Assembly: GCA_949825045.1 (NCBI GenBank)
Contig: OX463820.1
Location: forward strand, 10,056,501-10,120,500
Direction: 5' to 3'
Length of the DNA: 64,000 nucleotides
From: Argyresthia goedartella
Lineage: Eukaryota; Arthropoda; Insecta; Lepidoptera; Argyresthiidae
The notes below the pieces were generated by a model. It was given only the letters and a program-made list of their open reading frames with translations, was not told the origin of the DNA and did not search any database. Numbering within the stretch: the first letter of the stretch is position 1; each line of letters begins with the position of its first letter. Shown here piece by piece: positions 54,589 to 64,000 of the stretch. A program made the position numbers and the translations under genes.

Positions 54589-56294
54589 CTCTTTGTATAG
54601 TTAAGTACTTTAACACCACCTCACAAGCGCTAATATGATGTATTGCAAAAGTCTCACCGCATTATTCATAAACGTCTGATATACCTATTTTAACTATAAT
54701 GCCGTTATAATTCGTTAGTCTTTGTCGGTCACTTTGAAATTTGTGTTTGTTAGAAAAGGACAAAGCACATTTTAGCTATCATAGGTTTGATAAGTTTTAT
54801 GAATAAGGAGGTCAGTTTCACTCTCCATAAACAAAATTCCTTGATTTGATTGCGGGCTTATTTACTATCTGGATGTATATCTGACGCCCTTCTTCCATTG
54901 GCCACTTCTATCACCCATTAAAGTATAAAGTTTTTTAATGAAGTAAATACAGATTTTATGTAAAATAATGGTAATTTAGTGTCATTTAAAAGACATAATA
55001 AGATAAATATAGGTATCTTATGTATAGCAAGGATTTTATGACCCATCCGTTATATCGGACGCTATGCATAGCGGACCCAATACATTACTCTAGGGGAGAC
55101 ATGAGTAAATCAAATAAAACAGGTGACTATTTAGCATAGTTTATTATAGAAAAACATAAAAAGAAAAGACACGGATACAAATAAGTTATGATGAAAAACC
55201 TATGATATGGTTGTAACATCCCCCTCTATATATCGTCCACCCTTCTATTAATTTCTACTTCTATTGCTTCATTCTGGCGTTATGAGAACATTGGCGGTAG
55301 CTTTGCGACGGCTTATTCCATAATTTGATCAAAGGTAATTAATTAATAACTATTGTATTAATAAAATTAACCATGACCGCCTTCCATGATTGCAATACAA
55401 GGTCTAGGGAAATTGAACGTTTATCGTCATTCAGTTAAGACGACAATTGCAGGTTTGTTTATTTAAACTCTGAATTCTCGACATCGAGTCGAACATATAA
55501 AATTGAAAACGTTGTTGCAGAAATTAGTCAACTCAGTAACTACTTTCAATAAGTTTATAGTCTCATTGACTCCAAATACTACAATGTAGTGCTTTATTAA
55601 TATTTCACACTTCATTCCACGTCGCTGGAATAACCACAAATTGAATATTAATTCAAACTCTCAATTTCATTCAACATAAATATGAATAATGTGACAGTTG
55701 ACTGACTTTATCTAGGATTCAGGTAAAAATAGAGTATATAAGGACAGATATTACTTAATACGAGAAGTAAATAAATTCCTTTAAATAACAGACATTAACA
55801 GGGAGTGGGATAGGAGTAAATAAATAAGGAATAAAATGTTAGTAAAACATAAGTATACCCTATTGAGAACCCCATAATATTCTATTATTTTATTACCTAG
55901 TTATTTATATATAAATATATATATATTTAAACCGAATATCCCACGTTATATTATAGGTAGGTACTCCCGGAAACATGGTTTAAAAACAATAAAAATATAT
56001 CTTCCTTTCCACACATAAGTAAGTATGGGTACTTATTCTACATAAGTTATTAACTTAGAAACCTCAATCTAACGTTCTATCTAACCATGTACCTATAGAT
56101 AGGTACCTATATCCATTGAGCTAGTAGTTCAATGCCTATAACTGCTCAATCAACAACCCGTGATATCTATCGAGGCATTGTTAATTCCATAATCATATTT
56201 AATACCTACATTCATTTCGTCATACCCCTATGACGTCATATGCCAATGTCAGTTCGTGTCCTACCAAACATATATTTAGGTACCTAATTAAAAC
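54589..56294. other. AT-rich non-coding interval with an LTR-like fragment
   Basis: No gene is seen. The minus strand at 55227-55209 reads agaggggga followed by TGTTACAACC, resembling a polypurine tract with an LTR start. The following 200 bp includes an aataaa signal and the 14-bp palindrome cgctatgcatagcg (55060-55073). No partner copy is in the window. The remainder is plain AT-rich sequence. Confidence 0.5.
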
Positions 56295-56434
56295 ATCGCA
56301 TTACTTCCCCTCATAAAGAATACACAAACTATACATACATTGCGTTTATACATAGGCACATACTCTGATCCTATTGTCCTCGGCCGGGAATCGAACTCGT
56401 GATCACTCGTATTGTAGGCAGAATCACAACCACA
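56295..56434 (-). mobile_element. truncated tRNA-derived SINE
   Basis: Minus-strand tRNA-like head with B box (gagttcgattcccgg) and the body-like cataggcacatac (plus sense). It ends abruptly at the start of the 706-bp duplication. Confidence 0.6.
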
Positions 56435-57140
56435 ACACCCTATTCTTTTAACTAAGTATCTTATAAGAATTCTTCGAATCATAATGTATCTTTTGGTTTC
56501 CCAGATACATAATAATACTTTGGACACTATCCACACCCATTGTTCCAGCCCCAAACCAGGACTCCTCGCATCCTGGGCACCAGACAACACGTAAATATAT
56601 AGACAAATATTAAACTTAGATAGATAAACAACCATGACCAGAGTACAAACATCCGCACTCATCGGACAAACACTTGTCCCCACCGGGACTCGAACCCTGG
56701 CTTCGTAGGTAGGGTTTCTGCCGACCCTTAGGTATATATCCGTAGCGCCACACGTTGTGAGCGGTCACCTTGAATGCGCAGTAGTCACCTTTCAATATCT
56801 GTACATACGCGCAGTAATTCCCGCCAAAACGTCGCCCAACGTACTCTATTCGTGGCGCGGCTTGTATATAATTAACATTATAAAATATGTACGTACCTAG
56901 CTAGGTACTGCTATTGAAATAACCTGTTGATCCTCTGACTTTCCGTTTGTGATAATTATAGGTAACTAGTGGATTCAACAGTTTTGAAATAATATGAATA
57001 AACCCTACGAGTTATCCGAACGATTCTATGAATAGTAAATTTAAAGATATAACCAGCTAACCATTAATTTAATGTCAGACGGAATTTAACCCTCACGCAT
57101 TTTTATTGGAATATTTCTCCAATTGGAAAGATTCTAATAC
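56435..57140. repeat. 706-bp direct duplication, copy 1, containing a SINE
   Basis: Nearly identical to 59612-60317. It includes a minus-strand tRNA-derived SINE (about 56455-56752) with a perfect B box (ggttcgagtcc) and a tRNA-like head ending at tgtggcgctacgg, followed by about 390 bp of unrecognised AT-rich sequence. Confidence 0.9.
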
Positions 57141-57871
57141 CAACGATTGCGAGTATCTTATTTAGATGATTTGGCCAAAGTAGTGGGTGATCGTCTATGG
57201 GTAGGATTGCAGACGTTGTGATAGTAATAACCTAAAGTTCTTTTTAAAGTGGTTTTGGTTAAACAGTATCGTCATGAGGTTCCCCAGCCAGTGATGAATA
57301 TAAGTGACATACAAATATTGATAATTATCGAGTCCGTGCTTATTAGAATAAATTCCAAGTAAATAACCATTTTTAAGAGGCATTTCGATTACATGTGTTT
57401 ATAAAGGAGGGTTTGTGCTAGAGCTCACGTCCAGAAGGGACACGGGCCCTAAGGTCGGTCCCTTTAACCCCGCCTGACGCCAGTGGACGTCAACCGAGTT
57501 CTACGGACCCAAGACAGACGAAGTGAGATTTATCTAAGCAAATTAAGCTTAAATCTTATAAAATAATGCTTACAACCACTCAAAATTGTAAACACAATTT
57601 ATAAGTAAACATAGGGTTAATTATGTGTTCATTCGTACGCTTTTGGCGTTATCTTTCACCTGTTTTGGGGCCATCCTCCTCCCACTCATTCCCATACACA
57701 ATCTACGTGACTGCATTATTTTTAGACAGCTGAAGACCTGGAATTAGCCAACTGAATACACCAGCACCTAGAGACCGCCTGAATCTACTCAAATCCGAGT
57801 TAGTTTACCTGCCAATCAACTACATATTGACTATTTGGGTTATATTTTTTTATATGATTTGATATTGTGAT
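57141..57871. other. non-coding interval
   Basis: No gene, LTR or SINE is recognised. A GC-richer patch with gggacacgggccctaaggt lies at about 57430-57510. Confidence 0.45.
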
Positions 57872-58090
57872 ATCTAAACATAAACATTTACATACAGGCA
57901 CATACATTGCTTCTGGCCCCACACTAGGATACCCTGTGTCGTGGTAACCAGAAACAGCGACTTCACACACATATAAACATCCAAGACCTGGGGTTTTTTT
58001 TTTTTTTTTTTTTATTACCCCCAGCCGGGGATCGAACCCGGGACCTCTCGCATGGTAGGCAGAGCCACAACCGCTGCGCCAGAGGCCGTC
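57872..58090 (-). mobile_element. tRNA-derived SINE with internal poly(A)
   Basis: On the minus strand it starts gacggcctctggcgcagcgg, which includes a good A box (tggcgcagcgg). The B box is gggttcgatccc, then comes a 20-base A run and a body shared with 33535-33742. Transcription would be by RNA polymerase III. Confidence 0.85.
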
Positions 58091-58412
58091 AAATCTCCCA
58101 TCCATCAGTCCAACATGTTTGTTGATCGGTTACGGGATATTTTTATTTGCACCTACCCGTCTCTTAAGTTTTATCCCGTAACCATGTTGATGTTCATCCA
58201 GATATTTTATACACGAATTAGTCAAGAAAAGAAAGATCAAAACAGCCACAATCAAAAAAATATTTAGTTTGTTAGATAGTTTTATAAGTATTTAGGTATT
58301 TCAAGAGTGAGAAGGAAATAACGTAATTATTTATAATCATACGAATTTCAGATACTTGTTTGTTACATAAACCCAAATAATCGTGTTTGTCTCCCTAACT
58401 ACATAACATCGA
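58091..58412. other. AT-rich non-coding interval
   Basis: Nothing recognisable. Confidence 0.4.
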
Positions 58413-58930
58413 CAACCTAGGTTTAGCCGCAACTAAACTCCTGTCTAGCCTAGTCTAAAATCCTAGTGTTATACCACGTCCATCATCGACACCACTCGAA
58501 AATGGTTGAGTTTGATTTGAATGTGTTTGTATGTTTAATGACTGTGTGTGTGGGAATTTCAAAACTCGCTACACGAAAAGAATGAGGAGAGGATTAGTCC
58601 GCGAATATCCTAAGAGCCAATCCAGGAACCCTATGGTAAAGGAAAAAGGAAATTAGGGTCGCTCCAAGCCCAGACTCAGACTCAGATAAATTACCTACAA
58701 GTTCTTATCTAACGACCCAAGGATAGTTTTGGAATTTGGGGTAGGTTGATTAAAAGAATAGGAACCGAGGTATATCTCGGCGCTTCAGACACTCACGAAA
58801 ATCCACTGCAACACGCAATCACAACTCTCCCAGTTCAAGACGCGTAAAACAGCGAATCGAACTGTATAGAATTCCCGAAAGGTGTGTGTCACAGTAGTTT
58901 GACGCGGAGACTGAATGGCTCCCCCTCTGA
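58413..58930 (-). repeat. truncated LTR fragment of the composite family
   Basis: From caacctaggtttagccgcaa onward it follows LTR 3 (53277-53890) without the LINE tail, then diverges near 58930 within sequence beginning ctgagtcttaactc. Both ends are truncated or belong to a divergent subfamily. Confidence 0.75.
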
Positions 58931-59611
58931 GTCTTAACTCACACTTCACTCGACGACCAGTAACAAAAAGCCCCCTCTCATCTCGACCCATCCCTTTTAT
59001 ATTTTCTCTTCCCACCAAAACGTCCTACCCCAGACATGCTCGCCAAACCACCATCTCAAACTCCGCGAGTCATTCTCATTGGTTCGTTTCGTTTCCTTTC
59101 GAAATTCAGTGCTCTGATTGGTTACTGGTCTACACCGTTTACACACTTTATATTTTAGATCACACAGTTCAACTAGAAATAGACTCTATAACATCATAAA
59201 ATAATCTAAATAAAATAATACTCATTTTTTTTCTATATAAAACATCTTATTGCAGTTATAGTGAATAAAGTTCTTATTTGAGTTAAACCATCTGGAATAT
59301 AAAGGCGATCGACCGCCATCTGTACCTCCATCATTGAACTAACTACGCATCTGTTTGACCCACCAAACTATATCGTAACTAAACACCCTTACGTATGAGT
59401 TTCGATTGAATGAGCCATGGCAAATGCGACACTTCAAAACAACATCACAAATGTGTAAAATGGTCATAATTCGACATCCACTGAAAGCAACGGTGAAGTT
59501 AAACCATATTCATTTTAAATTTATGATTCACAACTTATTTTATAGCTCTTAAAGTTTATCCACATTTTGGAGATTTAAAAAAAAAAAAAAAATCTACCTA
59601 CTGAGAATTAG
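58931..59611. other. unassigned sequence after the LTR fragment
   Basis: The first 220 bp is pyrimidine-rich and could be a divergent LTR continuation. The remainder is AT-rich with an A run at 59577-59592. No ORF is supported. Confidence 0.4.
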
Positions 59612-60317
59612 ACACCTTATTCTTTTAACTAAGTATATTATAAGAATTCTTCGAATCATTATCTATCTTTTGGTTTCCCAAATACATAATAATACTTTGG
59701 ACACTATCCACACCCATTGTTCCAGCCCCAAACCAGGACTCCCCGCATCCTGGGCACCAGACAACACGTAAATATATAGACAAATATTAAACTTAGATAG
59801 ATAAACAACCATGACCAGAGTACAAACATCCGCACTCATCGGACAAACACTTGTCCCCACCGGGACTCGAACCCTGGCTTCGTAGGTAGGGTTTCTGCCG
59901 ACCCTTAGGTATATATCCGTAGCGCCACACGTTGTGAGCGGTCACCTTGAATGCGCAGTAGTCATCTTTCAATATCTGTACATACGCGCAGTAATTCCCG
60001 CCAAAACGTCGCCCAACGTACTCTATTCGTGGCGCGGCTTGTATATAATTAACATTATAAAATATGTAAGTACCTAGCTAGGTACTGCTATTGAAATAAC
60101 CTGTTGATCCTCTGACTTTCCGTTTGTGATAATTATAGGTAACTAGTGGATTCAACAGTTTTGAAATAATATGAATAAACCCTACGAGTTAACCGAACGA
60201 TTCTATGAATAGTAAATTTAAAGATATAACCAGCTAACCATTAATTTAATGTCAGACGGAATTTAACCCTCAAGCATTTTTATTGGAATATTTCTCCAAT
60301 TGGAAAGATTCTAATAC
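59612..60317. repeat. 706-bp direct duplication, copy 2
   Basis: Same length and content as 56435-57140, including the SINE (about 59632-59930), with few substitutions. It ends exactly where the truncated LTR at 60318 begins. Confidence 0.9.
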
Positions 60318-61783
60318 TGTAGACCTCCAGCGAAATTTACATTTAATTTAAAGATGCAACTTGAATCCAACCTGACCCAAGGCAAAGCAAAACAACCTAC
60401 CCGGTCCTAAACAATGAACTTTAGACTGTAATTTGATCTCTTCGCGCGTCCCCGACAACACTCAAATGTCAAAATATCAACAGGATAGGTTATCTGTGTT
60501 GACACCGGTTTAACTTTGTTCTGAATTTGTTATTTCTATCCGCGGAACCTCATCGATCAAACAGTCTCCCTATGCCCTGCCAACCTAGGTTTAGCCGCAA
60601 CTAAACTCCTGTCTAGCCTAGTCTAAAATCCTAGTGTTATACCATGTCCATTATCGACACCACTCGAAAATGGTTGAGTCTGATTTGAATGTGCTTGTAT
60701 GTTTAATGACTGTGTGTGTGGGAATTTCAAAACTCGCTACTCGAAAGGAATGAGGAGAGGATTAGCCCGCGAATATCCTAAGAGCCAATCCAGGAACCCT
60801 ATGGTGAAGGAAAAAGGAATTTAGGGTCGCTCCAAGCCCAGACTCAGACTCAGATCAGTTACCTACAAGTTCTTATCTAACGACCCAAGGATAGTTTTGG
60901 AATTTGGGGTAGGTTGATATAAAGGATAGGAACCGAGGTATATCTCGGCGCTTCAGACACTCACGAAAAACCACTGTAACTTCGCAATCACAATTCGTCT
61001 AGTTCAGACGCGTAAGACGGCAGACCAAAACTGTTTAGAATCGTGAAAGACGACTGTCACAGTAGCTAGACGCTGAGACTGAATGCTCTCCCTTCCCCCG
61101 CAATCGTATTTATAGTCCCCACATGTCTGAAAAAAAAATGGCGTCCTTTGCGAACACACTCTGCCCAAGCGAAGCTTCTTATCACTAACTACACAGGGTC
61201 TTATTTCAACCATGCCATGCAGATCCGCCGTTCTACAAATTGTGTGTACGCATATTCACTATGATCAACCGTAGGTTATCACTCAATTCATTCGGTACTG
61301 CCGATACACAGAATCTGTTGATCGCTGACCATAAAAGCTTGTTGCGATTAATTTAAGCCTTCCTGACCGCTAGCGCGCTAGACAAAGATCACTAGAATGC
61401 TATTCAAACTAGTCATGTCAAACTCGCCATCTCCTACCAAACAAACGCAATTGTATATTTGCAATCAACATAATAGCTTTCTCCGTATCGTTCCATAATA
61501 ACCTTCCATTATTTAGTTATTCATATTTTATTCAGCGCGCAGCCAAATCGGCTCTGATCCCTACACATTCCGCAGGAATGCGACAAAAAAACCTGAACTG
61601 AACTCTGTTCCTGGAACCAACCCACGCGCTCGGCTCATTGTTTTTTGCTAACTTACCCTGAGCTACGCAAAACCCCAAACGTTATATGAACTGATTCTCG
61701 TATTCAAAACAGCGCGGCGATGGGCTAGCCCTCTGTCACGCAAAATGAAGTATCAAATGCACTGATTCGCGTGTACCATTACA
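60318..61783 (-). repeat. 3' LTR of a composite-family element, outer end truncated
   Basis: Matches LTR 3 from gtagacctccagcgaaattt to the terminal TACCATTACA. It is preceded on the minus strand by a polypurine tract (gagagggggct, 61784-61795) and, further upstream, by integrase, which identifies it as a 3' LTR. Confidence 0.88.
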
Positions 61784-62156
61784 GCCCCCTCTCGACCTTG
61801 AGACACTGTTTATCTCAGTTAAACATGGCGCAAGGATCTCATTACCACTATGCTACCCATGCTTTGTCCATATCTACTCTATATGTACGGACATCTCAAA
61901 TCATGTACACAGACCGATGAATCTGTCAATTATGTATATAATATTTACACAACTCGATTGAGCTCTCTCCTGTCTTATCTTATTTATCTATCTAACTATA
62001 CAACCTCGCTTACCCGCAACTTATCCTAATTCGTATTACTATATATATATACATATTTTTTTTTTTCCTTTCTAAACCATGCAAGATCCTTAAATCTACA
62101 AGTAGTTACTCAAATTTACAGCTTACAGCTTAATTATATAACTTATATACACTAAC
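61784..62156 (-). other. 3' untranslated region before the LTR
   Basis: Contains the polypurine tract at 61784-61795 and AT-rich sequence with no ORF. No envelope gene lies between integrase and LTR in this family. Confidence 0.65.
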
Positions 62157-62556
62157 TTATTTATCTACGCCCTTATTCGTCCTCACATAATACCTGGCTA
62201 TATTTATAGTATTGAAGTTACCCAATATCTCATTTGAAACCGGATCTACTAAAGTATAACTGTTCGGATATACCACTGCCGAAATAACATAAGGCCCTTT
62301 ATACAACAATGAAAATTTCCGCATGATTTTATGTTCTTTATTTGAACGCACAAAAGTCTTAAGTTTCACATAATCACCTATACGATAGACTTCTAACTTA
62401 CGCCGTTTGTCTGCCTGTCGCTTACGTCGTTCACTAGAACTTTTAGAGTTTTCGTTTGCTACATTCCGCACCTGTTCCGTATCTCGCACACTATGACCTA
62501 ACAACCATTCATCGCCTAATTCCTTGTCAATAGTTAACGGTTCCCGCCTATCAAAC
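62157..62556 (-). pseudogene. integrase C-terminal remnant of the composite family
   Basis: The open frame starts within coding sequence (REPLTIDKELGDEWLLGHS) and ends in a typical gypsy integrase C-terminal domain with YRIGDYVKLKTF and LLYKGPYVISAVVYPNSY. The catalytic core and all upstream pol are missing. The upstream edge at about 62556 joins unrelated sequence. It shows that the composite family was derived from a gypsy-type element with pol. Confidence 0.85.
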
Positions 62557-62749
62557 GTTTACTACCTGTACTGTAACCTGATCAATATCGTATTGCTACT
62601 GCTTGTTTTTGTATAGGTACTAACGTCATGCTAAGTGCAACGCTAACAAATTAAAAGTAGGTCGTTATTAATTATGTACAAACTGTACATCTTGGAAGCC
62701 CCAAGAAAAGATAAAAGTATGATAAGAAAGATTTGCCTTAACAATAAAA
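62557..62749. other. junction sequence between envelope-like ORF and integrase remnant
   Basis: AT-rich sequence following the envelope-like stop. It may contain the beginning of that element's own LTR (minus strand TGTACAGTTTGTAC), but there is no clear polypurine tract. Confidence 0.4.
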
Positions 62750-64000
62750 TTAATCAAAATTAAAAACTAAATTGTCTGCACCGAGAATAAAGTCCCGCCG
62801 CGATGCATCCGCTCGAGGCGTCATCGGTCTCGGATTGCCCCGTGTTGGTTTTTGCTGATTCTGCAGTTCTGTGCTTATCGTTGATAGCTCGATTTGCTCG
62901 CGCCGCTCTCTGACTGCATTATGTTTTCTCGTACATTTTGGAAGGCAGTGAGTCTTCGCCACCCACACGATGCCGACGATGATGAGGACGGTGACCATCG
63001 AGTAGCCAACCACGTAGTGGTGCAGATCATGTCTTGTTAAGTTGGCGGGCAGGCTATTTTCCTTTCTCTTCTGAAATTCAACCTGTTCTCTGAGTTTCTT
63101 CATGTCAGCATTTTCGCTCGTAAGTTGATAAGGCACCTTAGGATAGGTCAGGCTCACTATGTTGTTTACAGTAGAGTTTATTGTTGCTTCCGGAATGTTA
63201 TAGTTTATTGTTGCATTACTTTTGTATTTGTTGTGTGCGAAGATGCTTAGATCATCGGACTGTAGCACACACCCCTGTGATATTGTTATGATAGCGGCAG
63301 ATGTGAGCGTGTATGATGCGATGTCTTCGTTGCAGATAGTCCGTATAGTGCATGTCCCGCAGCATGTTGCCAGCCAACTGTTCGTTAGGTGCAACTCGAT
63401 CCACTCTGTCTTGCATGACGCCGGTTTAACGTCACAGGGCAAGGTCGTTGTGTAACCCAGTAACTTTGCTTCGCACGGAGTTTTGTCAATGTTGTTATGA
63501 AGATTGTAGATCGGCACATTCTGTTGACAGATGTACTGGTCTTGATTGTGTACAGTACAGGAGCGTAAATTTTCATCAGTTATCGACATGTAGGTATTCT
63601 TTTTGAAGTCTGTTGCTAGGTATGGGGTTCTCGGTTGGATTATGACTATTTCAGCGCCCATCTTGATCGGCAGTGGAATGATCCGATATAGAGCGTAGTC
63701 CCCTTCCGCCACCAATGGTATTTGGATTTGAAACAGAAAATAATTAGTTGTGACCCTAGCTCTGACCTTCAAAAGCTTGTATAATTCCTTGATGCTCTTC
63801 GTGACATCAGTGTCGCCCGGGATTGACAGGGTCTTCGGTAGTTGTTCGTTTATGTTTTTCAGTTGTTCCATTAACTTAGTAGGTGTAATCAAATGAACGT
63901 CAATGTGTCCTTGGTACACGTCAGTGAGGGTATTGAAAATTATTTCTTGTATTTTTTTCAAGTTGTTAATAAGCATGTAGGCTGACAGGGATGCCGAGCT
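62750..64000 (-). CDS. envelope-like glycoprotein, partial at the window edge
   Basis: The frame is open from 64000, so the N-terminus lies outside the window; the first Met inside is at 63976 (408 codons to the stop). The segment LFQIQIPLV...YRIIPLPI parallels a region of the errantivirus env at 44168-46219. Many cysteines follow, with one pair adjacent (CCGTCTIRTIC). A transmembrane helix (MVTVLIIVGIVWVA, about 327-340) precedes a basic 68-residue tail. It is an F-like errantivirus envelope of a second, different element. Its fusion and cleavage region is not in the window. No lesion is visible in this part. Confidence 0.8.
   Translation of the reverse strand, partial: SSASLSAYMLINNLKKIQEIIFNTLTDVYQGHIDVHLITPTKLMEQLKNINEQLPKTLSIPGDTDVTKSIKELYKLLKVRARVTTNYFLFQIQIPLVAEGDYALYRIIPLPIKMGAEIVIIQPRTPYLATDFKKNTYMSITDENLRSCTVHNQDQYICQQNVPIYNLHNNIDKTPCEAKLLGYTTTLPCDVKPASCKTEWIELHLTNSWLATCCGTCTIRTICNEDIASYTLTSAAIITISQGCVLQSDDLSIFAHNKYKSNATINYNIPEATINSTVNNIVSLTYPKVPYQLTSENADMKKLREQVEFQKRKENSLPANLTRHDLHHYVVGYSMVTVLIIVGIVWVAKTHCLPKCTRKHNAVRERREQIELSTISTELQNQQKPTRGNPRPMTPRADASRRDFILGADNLVFNFD

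Noticed and set aside
56288..56683. 131-codon minus-strand frame spanning two SINEs
   Set aside because: Sequence is SINE-derived, with tRNA-like promoter boxes inside, and part of the frame recurs in the duplicated block.
56380..59880. tRNA genes suggested by A and B box motifs
   Set aside because: The boxes belong to SINE heads. No cloverleaf with a proper acceptor stem and anticodon arm is apparent, and the motifs recur with attached SINE bodies.

Overview
This is eukaryotic, AT-rich DNA built almost entirely of transposable elements, most likely from an insect and probably a moth or butterfly. The basis is the mix of families: BEL/Pao, an errantivirus with an F-like envelope gene, a DD41D mariner, a CR1/Jockey-type LINE, tRNA-derived SINEs and a dispersed repeat ending in a 'tttataatattagt' tail. 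I see no bacterial operon, rRNA, tRNA gene or CRISPR array. The only candidate host coding sequence is a pair of phase-compatible exons at 28092-28133 and 28968-29114; the second encodes a Kazal-like cysteine module.

Layout, left to right. 1-9753: a Ty3/gypsy element (1028-6786, minus strand, 4-bp GTTC duplication, broken pol) and a decayed LINE (7543-9090), enclosed by two inverted copies of a 310-bp repeat. 10252-13690: a minus-strand LINE with an uninterrupted 978-residue ORF but substituted endonuclease residues. 14205-27909: two matching short LTRs enclose a non-coding interior (a LARD-like non-autonomous element) into which a BEL/Pao element (16790-24374, GTACC duplication), a DD41D mariner (about 24679-26335) and a MITE (26375-26629) are nested. 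28092-29114: candidate host exons. 29818-35096: a DNA transposon with about 340-bp terminal inverted repeats and two convergent spliced genes, a SAP-SWIM-YqaJ nuclease on plus and a THAP-DDE transposase on minus. I regard this as the most interesting system in the window.

35209-54584: one composite LTR element flanked by ACAT duplications, arranged LTR-gag-LTR-gag-LTR in minus orientation. A Tc1 element with IR/DR ends sits in the first LTR and a rearranged fragment of it in the second. The third LTR is interrupted by a near-pristine errantivirus (43692-52420; LTRs differ at one visible position; gag, pol and env all open) and by a 94-bp LINE tail. 54589-64000: SINEs, a 706-bp direct duplication, further truncated LTRs of the composite family, an integrase C-terminal remnant, and an envelope-like ORF that runs off the right edge.

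Relative order of events can be read from the nesting. The composite element inserted first, a Tc1 then landed in one of its LTRs, that dead Tc1 was copied when the LTR-gag unit duplicated, and the errantivirus came last. If the two exons are real, ISL2EU-like and LTR insertions lie in or just downstream of the host gene.
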